Assembly: GCA_022571415.1 (NCBI GenBank)
Contig: JACZXW010000004.1
Span: 1 to 57,479, forward strand
Source: Pseudomonadota bacterium
Lineage (GTDB): Bacteria; Pseudomonadota; Gammaproteobacteria; Pseudomonadales; Azotimanducaceae
Direction: 5' to 3'
Length of the DNA stretch: 57,479 bases
This document shows, piece after piece, positions 44,103 to 52,520 of the stretch (positions are counted from its first letter, which is position 1; every line of letters starts with the position of its first letter). The notes under the pieces are model-generated. The model did not search any database and was not told the origin of the DNA. It worked only from the letters and a program-made list of their open reading frames with translations. A program made the translations under genes and the position numbers.

Positions 44103-44618
44103 ATGAGCGTAGAATTGCTTGATACTACCCGCTTCCATGGTTTTCGAGTCAGACGTCAAATCGCGGGTAAGACTTACCAGGAGTATTTTTCACTCAAGGC
44201 AAATGGCAAACGTCTTCGCGGTGCAGCTCGAGCCAAGATTAAAAATGCTGCAGAAGTACGTGATGCAGTACTTGAAAAAAAGCAGGCCAGGGCAAAAGCG
44301 GAAGCGGTCAAAACTGCCTTGTTCGACAAAGGCGGCAAGGTTCGCGGCATTCTGTTTAGAATGAAGACAGAGAAAAGTGGCACCAGAACACCGGTATTTC
44401 AGATTGGCATCATGTCATCCAAGGCAGGAAAGATCGTTAACACCACAGTCTCCATAAACCTGCATGGGTTGAAAGGTGCCTGGCAAAAGGCAGTAGATTT
44501 CTATGTTTCCCACAAAAAGATTTCAAAGCGTGCGCAGACTTATAAGAAGTTACTCAAAGCTCAGCCATCCAAAGCGCAGCTTGAAGCGATGAAGCACAAG
44601 CGCAAAAGGCGCAGATAA
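44103..44618 (+). CDS. basic AP2-like DNA-binding protein (uncharacterised)
   Basis: 171 residues, very rich in Lys and Arg (C-terminus KHKRKRRR). Two stretches look like AP2/integrase-arm three-strand-plus-helix units. One is FHGFRVRRQIAGKTYQEYFSL near the N-terminus; the other, in the middle, runs RGILFRMKTEK to FQIGI and then VSINLHGLKGAWQKAVDFYV. The latter is the typical S-x-KHG-x2-AW-x-KA helix of bacterial AP2-type domains. It may bind DNA or RNA. The gene stands alone with its own terminator. The assignment is by pattern only. Confidence 0.5.
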   Translation: MSVELLDTTRFHGFRVRRQIAGKTYQEYFSLKANGKRLRGAARAKIKNAAEVRDAVLEKKQARAKAEAVKTALFDKGGKVRGILFRMKTEKSGTRTPVFQIGIMSSKAGKIVNTTVSINLHGLKGAWQKAVDFYVSHKKISKRAQTYKKLLKAQPSKAQLEAMKHKRKRRR

Positions 44619-44671
44619 CTCGTTGCAGAAGAAGGGGAATTCGGGCCTGGTTCGAAAATTAGCAGAGCAGC

Positions 44672-44696
44672 AGATAAGCAAATAAGCAAATAAGAA
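44672..44696. repeat. short A-rich tandem repeat (GCAAATAA units)
   Basis: GATAAGCAAATAAGCAAATAAG is an 8-bp near-tandem repeat just before the terminator of the AP2-like gene. Confidence 0.5.
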
Positions 44697-44719
44697 GGGA
44701 TCATCTGATCCCTTTTTTT
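44695..44719 (+). terminator. intrinsic terminator after the AP2-like gene
   Basis: AAGGGATCA and TGATCCCTT form a near-perfect stem around TC, followed by seven Ts. It ends 61 bases before propionyl-CoA synthetase, which is therefore likely to have its own promoter. Confidence 0.85.
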
Positions 44720-44780
44720 ATGGCAGCAGGACTTGCCTGTACTGGCGTTATTTCTGGTATGGTTTTGCTTCCACCTGCAG

Positions 44781-46697
44781 ATGGAGAATGTGCTTTTGAG
44801 TTATCGCACCGAATACGAGAAATCACTTAGTGACCCCATATCGTTCTGGCGTGACCAGGCTCGTCGAGTCGCCTGGTCAACAGTGCCAGAAATTATTTTA
44901 GGTAAAGATGCAAATGGTAATGATGCCTGGTTCCCGGATGGGGAACTGAACTCATCGTATCTGGCGCTGGATTACCACATAGAAGCCGGCAGGGGTGAGA
45001 AGGTTGCGTTAATTTATGATTCTCCGGTGACCGGTATCGTGCGCAAGTACACCTTCAATGAATTGCGAAACGAAGTTGCTCAATTTGCTGGTGTCTTGAC
45101 GAGTCTTGGTGTTGCAAAGGGCGACAGGGTGATTATCTATCTGCCGATGATTCCTGAGGCGGTCGTTTCCATGCTGGCTTGTGCACGTATTGGCGCCATT
45201 CACTCTGTTGTATTTGGAGGCTTTGCCGCCAGGGAATTAGCGACCAGGATTGATGATGCCAGACCAAAAGTCTTGCTTACGGCTTCCTGCGGCATCGAAT
45301 TTTCCAGTGTAGTTGAGTACAAACCGCTGGTAGACGAGGCGATCTCCCTGGCGCAGCACCAGGTTGAGCACTGCGTAATTGTCCAGAGAGAGCAATGCCG
45401 GGCACAAATGGGAGCCAGGGATCTGGATTGGCAGGAATGCCTTGCCAGGGCAGAACCTGTGGACTGGGTTCCGGTGAAATCGAGCGATCCACTCTATATT
45501 CTCTATACTTCAGGAACTACCGGCAAACCCAAAGGGGTTGTTCGCGATAATGGTGGTCATGCAACGGCACTGCTCTACAGCATGGCGGCCGTCTATGACG
45601 TGGGTCCCGGAGATGTTTACTGGGCGGCCTCTGATATTGGCTGGGTAGTCGGGCATTCATACATTGTATACGCGCCATTGTTTGCTGGTTGTACGACCAT
45701 CCTGTTTGAAGGTAAGCCTGTACGAACTCCTGACGCCGGGACATTTTGGCGGGTTATCTCGGAACACAAAGTCAATGTATTTTTTACCGCGCCCACAGCG
45801 TTTCGTGCTATTCGAAAGGAGGATCCTGCAAGTGAATTGCGCGCGCAATACGATTTATCCTCTCTGAAAACCCTGTTCGTTGCAGGTGAAAGGACTGATC
45901 CATCGACCTATCACTGGTTATGCGACACATTGAAGATTCCAGTGGTGGATCACTGGTGGCAGACCGAGTCCGGCTGGCCCATAGCCGGTAATCCCATGGG
46001 TATTGAGGCCCAGGAATGTAAAGCAGGGTCAGCCTGCCTGCCGGTTCCTGGACATGACATCCGGATCCTGTCTCCGGAACATCAACTGCTCCCCGCCAAT
46101 GAGGAAGGAGACGTTGTCATCAAACTACCGCTACCTCCCGGCTGGCTGCCAACAGTGTGGGGAGATCACCAGCGTTACGTTGATGCCTACCTGGTACAAC
46201 ACGATGGTTATTATTTAACCGGCGATGGCGGGTATTTCGATGAAGATGGCTATCTGTTTATCATGGGCAGGACCGATGATGTGATCAATGTCGCAGGCCA
46301 TCGACTTTCCACCGGGGAGATGGAGGAAATTGTCGCGTCGCATTCCGCAGTAGCCGAGTGTGCAGTGATAGGCATCGAAGATCCGGACAAGGGTCAGATT
46401 CCGGTAGGTCTGTTACTGCTGAAAGATGGTGCGAACATACCGGAAGATGAACTTGAACAGGAACTTGTGGCTATGGTGCGCAAGCAGATCGGCGCATTCG
46501 CCAATTTCAAGAAAGCGTCCGTGGTGTCGAGATTACCCAAGACCAGGTCAGGGAAAATCCTGCGCCAGGTAATGCGAAAAATTGCAGATGGAAAGGAATA
46601 CGAGACACCCGCTACCATTGATGACCCTGTGATACTCGACGAAATCAAGGCCACATTGCTGCGACGTAATATTGGCTTAATTTCCGGGAGGAGATAA
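44781..46697 (+). CDS. prpE: propionyl-CoA synthetase
   Basis: 638 residues of the AMP-forming acetyl/propionyl-CoA synthetase family. Motifs are ILYTSGTTGKPKGVVRDNGG (P-loop), WWQTESGWPI, YYLTGDGGYFDEDGYLFIMGRTDDVINVAGHRLST and the acylation lysine in KTRSGKILRQ. The N-terminal segment (YEKSLSDPISFWRDQARRVAW) and length fit the PrpE branch, which activates propionate. The upstream AMACR-type gene also acts on acyl-CoA. The ATG at 44781-44783 (MENVLLSYRTEYE) is chosen; the frame extends upstream to 44733 without homology. Confidence 0.92.
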   Translation: MENVLLSYRTEYEKSLSDPISFWRDQARRVAWSTVPEIILGKDANGNDAWFPDGELNSSYLALDYHIEAGRGEKVALIYDSPVTGIVRKYTFNELRNEVAQFAGVLTSLGVAKGDRVIIYLPMIPEAVVSMLACARIGAIHSVVFGGFAARELATRIDDARPKVLLTASCGIEFSSVVEYKPLVDEAISLAQHQVEHCVIVQREQCRAQMGARDLDWQECLARAEPVDWVPVKSSDPLYILYTSGTTGKPKGVVRDNGGHATALLYSMAAVYDVGPGDVYWAASDIGWVVGHSYIVYAPLFAGCTTILFEGKPVRTPDAGTFWRVISEHKVNVFFTAPTAFRAIRKEDPASELRAQYDLSSLKTLFVAGERTDPSTYHWLCDTLKIPVVDHWWQTESGWPIAGNPMGIEAQECKAGSACLPVPGHDIRILSPEHQLLPANEEGDVVIKLPLPPGWLPTVWGDHQRYVDAYLVQHDGYYLTGDGGYFDEDGYLFIMGRTDDVINVAGHRLSTGEMEEIVASHSAVAECAVIGIEDPDKGQIPVGLLLLKDGANIPEDELEQELVAMVRKQIGAFANFKKASVVSRLPKTRSGKILRQVMRKIADGKEYETPATIDDPVILDEIKATLLRRNIGLISGRR

Positions 46698-46840
46698 CAC
46701 CTGCAGCTCAGGTCCGCTCTACATTTCCAGTTTATCGAGGTTAAAGGTCCGTGACTGGCCAGTGCAGCTCATCCGAACTAGTGGTGTCTCGCATGGTAAA
46801 TGCCTGTATAATCCGGATTGTCCTTAGTCCAGAATTAACC

Positions 46841-47209
46841 ATGATTATTGTCCACGGAACATTCCCGGTAAAACCAGAGTTAAGAGATGACGCGCTTAAA
46901 ATGATGCGGTGTATGGCCACGGCCAGCAAAGCTGAATTTGGTTGTATCACCTATGAGTTTTACGTTGGCCTGTCGGACCCCAATACATTGTTGTTGTTCC
47001 AGGAATGGGAATCTGTCGAAGCGCTGCAAGGGCACTTCGAAACCAACCATATGGAAGACTTCCTGAGGAAACTGCCAGAAGTCCTCAATGGCGAGGTGTC
47101 AACCCGGCGCTATGAAATTAAAGTCAGCGATAGTCTGCTTGATGCGCGTCAGGACATTGAACCTGAATTGCGGATTCATTTCGAGTACCGTGAAAAAATT
47201 ATTCATTAG
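46841..47209 (+). CDS. antibiotic-biosynthesis-monooxygenase (ABM) domain protein
   Basis: 122 residues with the dimeric ferredoxin-like ABM fold: MIIVHGTFPVKPELRDDALKMM, then TASKAEFGCITYEFYVGLSDPNTLLLFQEWES and EALQGHFETNHMEDFL. Similar small proteins include quinol monooxygenase-like and heme/aldehyde-related enzymes; the specific reaction is unknown. The tail after about residue 95 is longer than usual. No Shine-Dalgarno is obvious before the ATG at 46841. The stop overlaps the ArsC-family stop by four bases. Confidence 0.75.
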   Translation: MIIVHGTFPVKPELRDDALKMMRCMATASKAEFGCITYEFYVGLSDPNTLLLFQEWESVEALQGHFETNHMEDFLRKLPEVLNGEVSTRRYEIKVSDSLLDARQDIEPELRIHFEYREKIIH

Positions 47210-47562
47210 ATCGAAATAATATCCAGCACCTGTTCCGGTGGTCTGCCCAACGAGGCCCTGTCCCCGCAAACTACAATGGGTCTCTGCATCAAAATGGGGG
47301 CATCTACCATTGCTTTGACAATATCGGCATCAGATAAATCGGTGTCGTCCAAACGCATCTCTTTGTATTCCGGCTCAGAGGTTCGCAACAGTTCTCTTGG
47401 CGTCATACCCAACAAACTAACGAGTGTTGTAAGTTCGGATGAACTGGGTGCAGTTTCAAGGTACAGGATGATCTCAGGGTCGATGTCTCTCTCTTTCAGC
47501 AACTCAAGGGTCTGCCTGGATTTGGAGCAGCGAGGATTGTGATAAATTGTAACTTTATTCAT
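47206..47562 (-). CDS. ArsC family protein (glutaredoxin-type arsenate reductase-like)
   Basis: 118 residues. The redox cysteine is in YHNPRCSKSRQTLELL, and PILMQRPIVVCGDRASLGRPPEQVL is the expected anion-site and C-terminal part with the invariant RPI arginine. This form matches ArsC with a single active cysteine. Arsenic work is not certain, as the family also includes YffB-like proteins; no ars genes are nearby. ATG 47560-47562 (MNKVTIYH) is preferred over 47571 and the longer frame. Confidence 0.85.
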   Translation of the reverse strand: MNKVTIYHNPRCSKSRQTLELLKERDIDPEIILYLETAPSSSELTTLVSLLGMTPRELLRTSEPEYKEMRLDDTDLSDADIVKAMVDAPILMQRPIVVCGDRASLGRPPEQVLDIISI

Positions 47563-47610
47563 TAGCACCATTGTAGTGAGAGCAACCCCGGACAACAAGG
47601 AGGGTGTGTA

Positions 47611-48834
47611 ATCGGAAAAGTAAGACGAATTACCGGACAGGCCTGGAATCTGGCTGGCTTCATCATAAGGCATTATGTTGAGGACCGTTGCCATACCACG
47701 GCGTCAGCCTTGACCTACCAAACGTTATTTGCAGTCGTACCGGCGCTAACGGTCATGTACACCGTGCTTTCAACATTTGAATCCTTTGGTGGCATGGGCA
47801 GGATTCTGGAAGATTTCATCTTTACCAATGTCGTTCCTGAAAATGTCGCCGTCATGCAGGAATATCTGCGGGGCTTTTCGGAGCAGGCGCAGAAACTGAG
47901 TATACCAAGCGCAGTGTTCCTGGCGTTCACGGCATTTTTGATGCTGTTCACCATCGAGCGAACGTTTAATGAAATCTGGCGTATCAAGGAGCCGAGACGC
48001 GGCCTCCAGCGCCTGATGATGTATTGGGCCGTCCTCTCTTTAGGACCTTTCCTGGTTGTGCTTGGCATTGGTGTGACAACCTATGTCCTGTCGCTCCCGC
48101 TGATCAGCGATGTGGCTGAGTCTCCGGCGTTTCTAAGATTCCTGCCGGTACTTCTTAGCGCCGCCACCTTCACACTTATCTATGCGGTCGTACCCAATAC
48201 ACTGGTGCCGTTCCGGCATGCGATGATCGGTGGCGTGCTGGTCGCTGCCGTTTTCGAGAGTGCTAAATTCATGTTTGGATTTGTTATGTCACGGTCTAAT
48301 TTCGAATTGATTTACGGCACTTTTGCTGTGGTGCCGCTTTTCCTGCTTTGGATTTATGTGTCCTGGACCATCATCCTGATGGGCGGGGAATTGGTGAAAA
48401 GCCTGGGCGTATATCGATTCAAAGGAAGTGACAAGTTGGAAGCGCCGTTATTTCAGGTGTTGATCATTCTTGATGTCTTCTACCGGGCCCATCAGAAGGG
48501 TGAGGTGGTGACGGAAAACAGTATCCGTGAGCTTGCCTCAAGAATTGATCTTGAGAAATGGACTGAGTACCGTCAGCAGCTGGTGGCACTAAACCTGATC
48601 AGGTCGGTAGAAAAGGGCGGGCTGGTGTTACTCAAAGATCTGAGTGAAATCACCCTGTGGGAATTGTACGAAAAATTACCCTGGCCATTGCCAGTACAGA
48701 GCATAGACGGCAGGTTGGGATGGGAGGCGACGCTTTCGGAAACTTTCAAATCAATATGCGGTCACAACCAGGAGGTTTTAGGAACCGACCTAGAGAGTAT
48801 GTTTCGATCACATCATCAGACAATCAGGAAATGA
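47611..48834 (+). CDS. YihY/RNase BN-like inner-membrane protein, apparent non-canonical start
   Basis: About 407 residues with six membrane helices of the YihY family: YVEDRCHTTASALTYQTLFAVVPALTV, TAFLMLFTIERTFNEIW, then YAVVPNTLVPFRHAMIGGVLVA and a C-terminal winged-helix-like domain. The only canonical-type start nearby is TTG at 47710, which would remove the conserved first helix. The frame is open upstream to 47566 but has no ATG, GTG or TTG there. AAGGAGGG (47597-47604) lies six bases before ATC at 47611, so ATC (or ATT at 47629) may be used, or a base differs. The stop overlaps the next start by ATGA. Confidence 0.75.
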   Translation: MGKVRRITGQAWNLAGFIIRHYVEDRCHTTASALTYQTLFAVVPALTVMYTVLSTFESFGGMGRILEDFIFTNVVPENVAVMQEYLRGFSEQAQKLSIPSAVFLAFTAFLMLFTIERTFNEIWRIKEPRRGLQRLMMYWAVLSLGPFLVVLGIGVTTYVLSLPLISDVAESPAFLRFLPVLLSAATFTLIYAVVPNTLVPFRHAMIGGVLVAAVFESAKFMFGFVMSRSNFELIYGTFAVVPLFLLWIYVSWTIILMGGELVKSLGVYRFKGSDKLEAPLFQVLIILDVFYRAHQKGEVVTENSIRELASRIDLEKWTEYRQQLVALNLIRSVEKGGLVLLKDLSEITLWELYEKLPWPLPVQSIDGRLGWEATLSETFKSICGHNQEVLGTDLESMFRSHHQTIRK

Positions 48835-49286
48835 ACCGGATGCGGAAATCGTTAGTTATAGCCATGGCCGTGTTGTTACTGGCTTCCTGTGAGCAGCCTG
48901 ATTTTTTTGATACCAAAGGACGTGGTTATCACTACTCCGATCTAAAAGGGAAATGGCTGATACTAAATTACTGGGCAACCTGGTGTGGCCCGTGCATAAA
49001 AGAGATACCGGAGTTAAACAAAATTGCTGAAGAACACCAGGACAAAGTGAGCGTATTTGGCGTGAATTTTGATCAACCGGATGCCGAGGAAATGCATGCA
49101 CAGGTCGAAAAGATGAGAATTGCATTCCCGGTTTTTGCCATAGACCCGTCCCATGAGTTGGGTTTCACCCGACCCGAAGTCCTACCAACAACCTTCATAT
49201 TTTCGGCAGACGGAGCCCTGCAGGCGACACTCATCGGACCCCAGACAGAAACTTCCCTGCTTAAAGCCCTGCAGACAGGTCCTTGA
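48831..49286 (+). CDS. TlpA-like thioredoxin-fold lipoprotein
   Basis: 151 residues. The signal MNRMRKSLVIAMAVLLLASC ends in a lipobox (LASC), so it is membrane-anchored in the periplasm. The thioredoxin fold contains WLILNYWATWCGPCIKEIPEL with the WCGPC redox pair and the cis-proline in LPTTFIFS. It probably reduces or isomerises disulfides, as TlpA and ResA do. It overlaps the YihY stop by four bases (ATGA), so it should be translationally coupled. Confidence 0.9.
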   Translation: MNRMRKSLVIAMAVLLLASCEQPDFFDTKGRGYHYSDLKGKWLILNYWATWCGPCIKEIPELNKIAEEHQDKVSVFGVNFDQPDAEEMHAQVEKMRIAFPVFAIDPSHELGFTRPEVLPTTFIFSADGALQATLIGPQTETSLLKALQTGP

Positions 49287-49308
49287 ACCTGCACTGCTTT
49301 TTATACTC

Positions 49309-49322
49309 GATCAGAGGCTCCC
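49309..49322. repeat. solo end matching the 2695-2840 element
   Basis: ATCAGAGGCTCCCT, the complement of AGGGAGCCTCTGAT, is identical to the first 14 bases of the MITE-like element. No partner end was found within about 200 bases. It lies between the TlpA-like and proS stop codons. Confidence 0.4.
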
Positions 49323-51055
49323 TAGCTTCCCCGGTGATTGAGTTCCGCCTGAATGAGCTGTTGCAGGTGTAACGCAGACCCATCGAGAGGAAGATCGCTC
49401 GATTCTCCGGATTTTCTGTTGGCGTATTCGATAGTACCGTTTGCCAACCCTCTTTCGCCGATAACCAGGCGGTGGGGAATACCAATCAGCTCGGCATCTG
49501 CGAACTTGGCACCTGGACGGTAGCTTTCACGGTCATCAAGTAGTACTTCGATGCCAAGCCCGGTTAGGTCGGTATAGAGTTTTTCGGCGGTAGCTGCGAC
49601 CTCTTCCGATTTGTGTGCATTGATAGGAATAATGATCACGTGAAAAGGTGCAATGCTGGTGGGCCAGATGATGCCCTTATCATCGTGTTTTTGTTCTATT
49701 ACCGCGCCCACGAGGCGCGAAACCCCCATCCCGTAACAACCCATGCTCATGGCGACCGACTTGCCATTCTCGTCGAGCACCGTGGCATTCATTGGCGTTG
49801 AATATTTCTGACCCAGCTGAAAAATGTGGCCAACTTCAATTCCCCGTTTGAACCTCAGGATTCCCTTTCCGTCGGGACTGGGGTCCCCCTCGACGACATC
49901 CCTGATGTCAAAGACAGAGTAGGCGGGGACGTCACGAACCCAGTTCACGTTGGTCAGATGGTAGCCATCCTTGTTTGCACCACAAACAAAGTTGGCCAGG
50001 ACGACGGCACTCCGGTCAGCAAAGATCGGCAGCTTAAGGTTTACAGGTCCGATGGAACCCAGCCCGCAGTTAATCGCCCGGGTAATTTCGGGCTCCACTG
50101 CCATGGAGAGAGGCGAGGCTATGCCTTTGATCTTCTCTGCCTTCAGCGGGTTCAATTGGTGGTCACCACGGAGCACCAGCGCCACGAGAGGTTCATCTTC
50201 ACCCTTGACGATCAGCGTCTTCACCGTGGATCGGGCCGGCACGTCCAGGAATTCAACTAGCTGCTCTATTGACTGCACGCCGGGAGTGGCAATCTCCGTC
50301 TTGACGGCAGGCTTTGATTCGTCTTTTTCCGGCGCGAGGGCTTCGGCGAGTTCAACATTGGCGGCGTAGTCGCTCTCGGAACTAAAGGCTATCTTGTCCT
50401 CGCCGGAATCCGCAAGGACATGGAATTCGATTGATGCACTACCACCGATACTTCCGGTGTCCGCCAATACAGGACGAAAGTCAAGTTGCATTCGATTCAG
50501 GATATTGCTGTAGGCGCCATACATCAGCTGATAGGTTTCTTCCAGGCTTTGCTGATTGAGGTGAAATGAATAGGCGTCTTTCATCAGGAATTCCCGTGCA
50601 CGCAATACACCGAAGCGAGGCCGTATTTCATCTCGAAACTTCGTCTGGATCTGATAGAAATTTACCGGCAGTTGCCGGTGACTTTTCAATTCGTTACGCA
50701 CCAGGTCGGTAATGACTTCTTCGTGGGTCGGACCAAAACAGAAGTCTCGCTTATGCCGGTCGGTGAACTTTAACAGCATGCCCTCGTCATATTGTTCCCA
50801 CCGTCCTGACTCCTGCCACAGTTCTGCCGGCTGTATCATTGGCATCAGGACTTCCATGGCGCCCGTCTCATTCATTTCCTCGCGAATAATGGCCTCTACT
50901 TTTCGCAGGACCCGCAATCCCATGGGCAACCAGTTGTAGATACCGGAAGCGACCTTGCGAATGAATCCAGCCCGTATCAGCAACTGGTGGCTGATCACCT
51001 CAGCGTCAGCGGGTGTCTCCTTTAAGGTGGCTATCGTATATTTGGATGCTCTCAT
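49322..51055 (-). CDS. proS: prolyl-tRNA synthetase (bacterial type with editing insertion)
   Basis: 577 residues, class II. Motif 1 lies in [29 protein letters not shown], motif 2 in [26 protein letters not shown], and motif 3 near [15 protein letters not shown]. The stretch from about residue 225 to 410 is the YbaK-like editing domain removing mischarged alanine ([32 protein letters not shown]). The C-terminal anticodon domain begins near [17 protein letters not shown]. The stop falls in a copy of the AGGGAGCCTCTGA repeat end. A 21-bp tandem repeat lies just upstream. Confidence 0.96.
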   Translation of the reverse strand: MRASKYTIATLKETPADAEVISHQLLIRAGFIRKVASGIYNWLPMGLRVLRKVEAIIREEMNETGAMEVLMPMIQPAELWQESGRWEQYDEGMLLKFTDRHKRDFCFGPTHEEVITDLVRNELKSHRQLPVNFYQIQTKFRDEIRPRFGVLRAREFLMKDAYSFHLNQQSLEETYQLMYGAYSNILNRMQLDFRPVLADTGSIGGSASIEFHVLADSGEDKIAFSSESDYAANVELAEALAPEKDESKPAVKTEIATPGVQSIEQLVEFLDVPARSTVKTLIVKGEDEPLVALVLRGDHQLNPLKAEKIKGIASPLSMAVEPEITRAINCGLGSIGPVNLKLPIFADRSAVVLANFVCGANKDGYHLTNVNWVRDVPAYSVFDIRDVVEGDPSPDGKGILRFKRGIEVGHIFQLGQKYSTPMNATVLDENGKSVAMSMGCYGMGVSRLVGAVIEQKHDDKGIIWPTSIAPFHVIIIPINAHKSEEVAATAEKLYTDLTGLGIEVLLDDRESYRPGAKFADAELIGIPHRLVIGERGLANGTIEYANRKSGESSDLPLDGSALHLQQLIQAELNHRGS

Positions 51056-51084
51056 GATCTGCTTTCTTGTGGATTTCTTTTTGT

Positions 51085-51187
51085 CTGAAGGCTCGTTGTT
51101 ATTAGCTGATGGCTCTTTGTTACTAGCTGATGGCTCGTTGTTAGTAGCTGATGGCTCTTTGTTAGTAGCTGATGGCTCCGCCTATCG
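51085..51187. repeat. 21-bp tandem repeat upstream of proS
   Basis: Four full units of CTGATGGCTCNTTGTTANTAG (51085-51105, 51106-51126, 51127-51147, 51148-51168) plus a decayed fifth. All six frames stay open through it, which creates spurious ORFs (LLLADGS and SHQLLTT repeats). The core is shared with the 24-bp repeat in nuoA. The rest of the 332-base proS-HU gap holds only the HU terminator. Confidence 0.85.
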
Positions 51188-51338
51188 GCTGATGTTGCTT
51201 GTTGAAAGTGGTGGTTGATTCCCTGGCTGGTAATCTTAGTGGCTTCTTGACAGTGATAACAGCCTGCCAACAGGTGAAAATACTCTGGGTCTCACGTCTT
51301 TTCCCGGAAACGAGTTTGAACGCAATACATAAAACAAT

Positions 51339-51362
51339 AAAGAGCCGCAAGAGCGGCCCTTT
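51339..51362 (-). terminator. intrinsic terminator of the HU-like gene
   Basis: On the minus strand AAAGGGCCGC pairs with GCGGCTCTTT (one G-U) around TCTT, followed by ATTGTTTT. It lies about 26 bases after the HU-like stop codon. Confidence 0.8.
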
Positions 51363-51387
51363 ATCAGACGTTCCCTGAATCCATGAA

Positions 51388-51765
51388 TTAAACGAATTCC
51401 TTGAGACCTTTTAATGGCAGTACCTTAATCTTTGTGCTCGCCGGTTTGGCAGCGATATCCATTAACTCACCTGGACGGAACGGGTTAGGTACTCCCTTAC
51501 GGGCTTTGCGTGCAGGTTTCTTTACGGTCTTGATTTTTAATAAACCTGGCAAAGTGAACTCGCCTGCTCCACCTTTCTTGACATGCCTCTCGATGAGCGT
51601 TGAAAGTTCGTCAAAAACTGCCCCAACCTGCTTCTTGGAAAGGTCCGTGTTGTTAGCAATTTCGGACAGGATAGAACCTTTCGTATACTTATCCTTGATT
51701 GCTGGTAGCTTCCTGACCTTTGGAGCGGCAGTTTTGTTCTTGGCTTTCGCCTTCTTTGCAGCCAT
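51388..51765 (-). CDS. HU-family DNA-binding protein with basic N-terminal extension
   Basis: 125 residues. The first 25 are Ala/Lys-rich (MAAKKAKAKNKTAAPKVRK), then the HU/IHF fold: KGSILSEIANNTDLSKKQVGAVFDELSTLIE (helices), GGAGEFTLPGLLKIKTVKKPARKARKGVPNPFRPGEL (beta arm) and the C-terminal STKIKVLPLKGLKEFV. Two conserved features differ from HU: the arm has VPNPF rather than NP-x-TG, and the N-terminal histone-like tail is extra. It binds DNA and probably shapes the nucleoid. It is monocistronic with a clear terminator. Confidence 0.85.
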   Translation of the reverse strand: MAAKKAKAKNKTAAPKVRKLPAIKDKYTKGSILSEIANNTDLSKKQVGAVFDELSTLIERHVKKGGAGEFTLPGLLKIKTVKKPARKARKGVPNPFRPGELMDIAAKPASTKIKVLPLKGLKEFV

Positions 51766-51880
51766 TCGTTAATCCTTATATGTAGACGTATGTAAAATAG
51801 ATTTAAGTTAATACCCGGGTCTTCTTTCCAGAATCCGCCGGGTAAATGTCCATCGAGGTGGGCTTATTTCAGGCCTAAAA

Positions 51881-51918
51881 AAAAGGCAATTCCTGCCCTC
51901 CCCAATAGAGGGCCTTTT
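51881..51918 (-). terminator. terminator-like hairpin in the HU-fmdB intergenic region
   Basis: On the minus strand AAAAGGCCCTC... folds on itself (GCCCTC with GAGGGC, and AAAAG or GGC with the A-rich side) and is followed by TTTTTTTT (51884-51877). It lies between two divergent genes, so no known gene would be ended by it on this strand. It could end an unannotated small RNA starting within 51926-52101 or be a relic. The remaining 336-base gap holds only a TATAAT at 52049-52054, 48 bases before fmdB. Confidence 0.4.
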
Positions 51919-52048
51919 ATATATGATTGCCTTAGCCCTAGCAAGCAATAGCGTGCCTTTTTTGGAATCATAGCTTTCTTCCAGCAGGTTCTAGCGGTGG
52001 TTAATACTGTAATTGTAGGTTCAGGGTCGCCTTTTGTTTCCATTAGGT

Positions 52049-52054
52049 TATAAT
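52049..52054 (+). promoter_or_regulatory. candidate -10 element for fmdB-aspS
   Basis: A perfect TATAAT lies 48 bases before the fmdB ATG; no good -35 is seen at 16-18 bases. Confidence 0.35.
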
Positions 52055-52101
52055 TCGCGGCCGCCCACAGTACTCGATAAACAATTACAGGAAAGGAGCC
52101 A

Positions 52102-52482
52102 ATGCCAATCTATGAATACCAGTGCGACGCTTGTGGAAACAAGCTGGAAAAACTTCAGAAGCTCAGCGATGATCATTTGAAGGACTGCCCTGAGTGCGAG
52201 CAGCCCAGGCTGAAAAAATTGGTATCTGCTGCGATTTTCAGGCTGAAAGGTAGTGGCTGGTATGAAACTGATTTTAAGACCGGCGATAAGAGAAATGTCA
52301 GTAGGGATGATAGCGCCGACAGCGATTCCTCGAAAAGTGCCGACAGCGGTTCCTCGAAAAGTGCCGACAGCGGCTCGTCAAATAGAGCCGGCAGCAGCGC
52401 TGCCAAAGGTGGAAGCAGTTCTTCAACAAGCGGACGTGGCTCTGGTAAAAGCGGATCAACTTCCGGTTCATCCTCCAACTAG
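52102..52482 (+). CDS. FmdB-type zinc ribbon protein with Ser-rich repeat tail
   Basis: 126 residues. The N-terminal FmdB zinc ribbon [20 protein letters not shown] and [19 protein letters not shown] has CxxC...CxxC. From about residue 70 it is low-complexity Ser/Gly ([16 protein letters not shown]...), encoded in part by a 24-bp repeat (52312-52383). The family stands before aspS in many Gammaproteobacteria, as here (38 bases upstream), and its role is unclear. AAAGGAG precedes the ATG. Confidence 0.9.
   Translation: MPIYEYQCDACGNKLEKLQKLSDDHLKDCPECEQPRLKKLVSAAIFRLKGSGWYETDFKTGDKRNVSRDDSADSDSSKSADSGSSKSADSGSSNRAGSSAAKGGSSSSTSGRGSGKSGSTSGSSSN
52312..52383. repeat. 24-bp tandem repeat x3 in fmdB
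   Basis: Three consecutive units of AGTGCCGACAGCGGTTCCTCGAAA type (52312-52335, 52336-52359, 52360-52383), in frame, encoding SADSxSSK. The sequence is unrelated to the nuoA repeat core. Confidence 0.8.
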
Positions 52483-52520
52483 ATCTAATCCATTCCAGAC
52501 ATTATTTAGGGGTAACAACA

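Noticed and set aside
43770-44159. 129-codon minus-strand ORF over the AMACR end and AP2 start
   Set aside because: It overlaps two better-supported genes on the other strand and has no domain.
51085-51187. CRISPR array
   Set aside because: Units are directly adjacent with no spacers, and there are no cas genes.
51052-51270. ORFs on both strands through the 21-bp repeat
   Set aside because: A 21-bp repeat without stops keeps every frame open; the peptides are only repeat translations.
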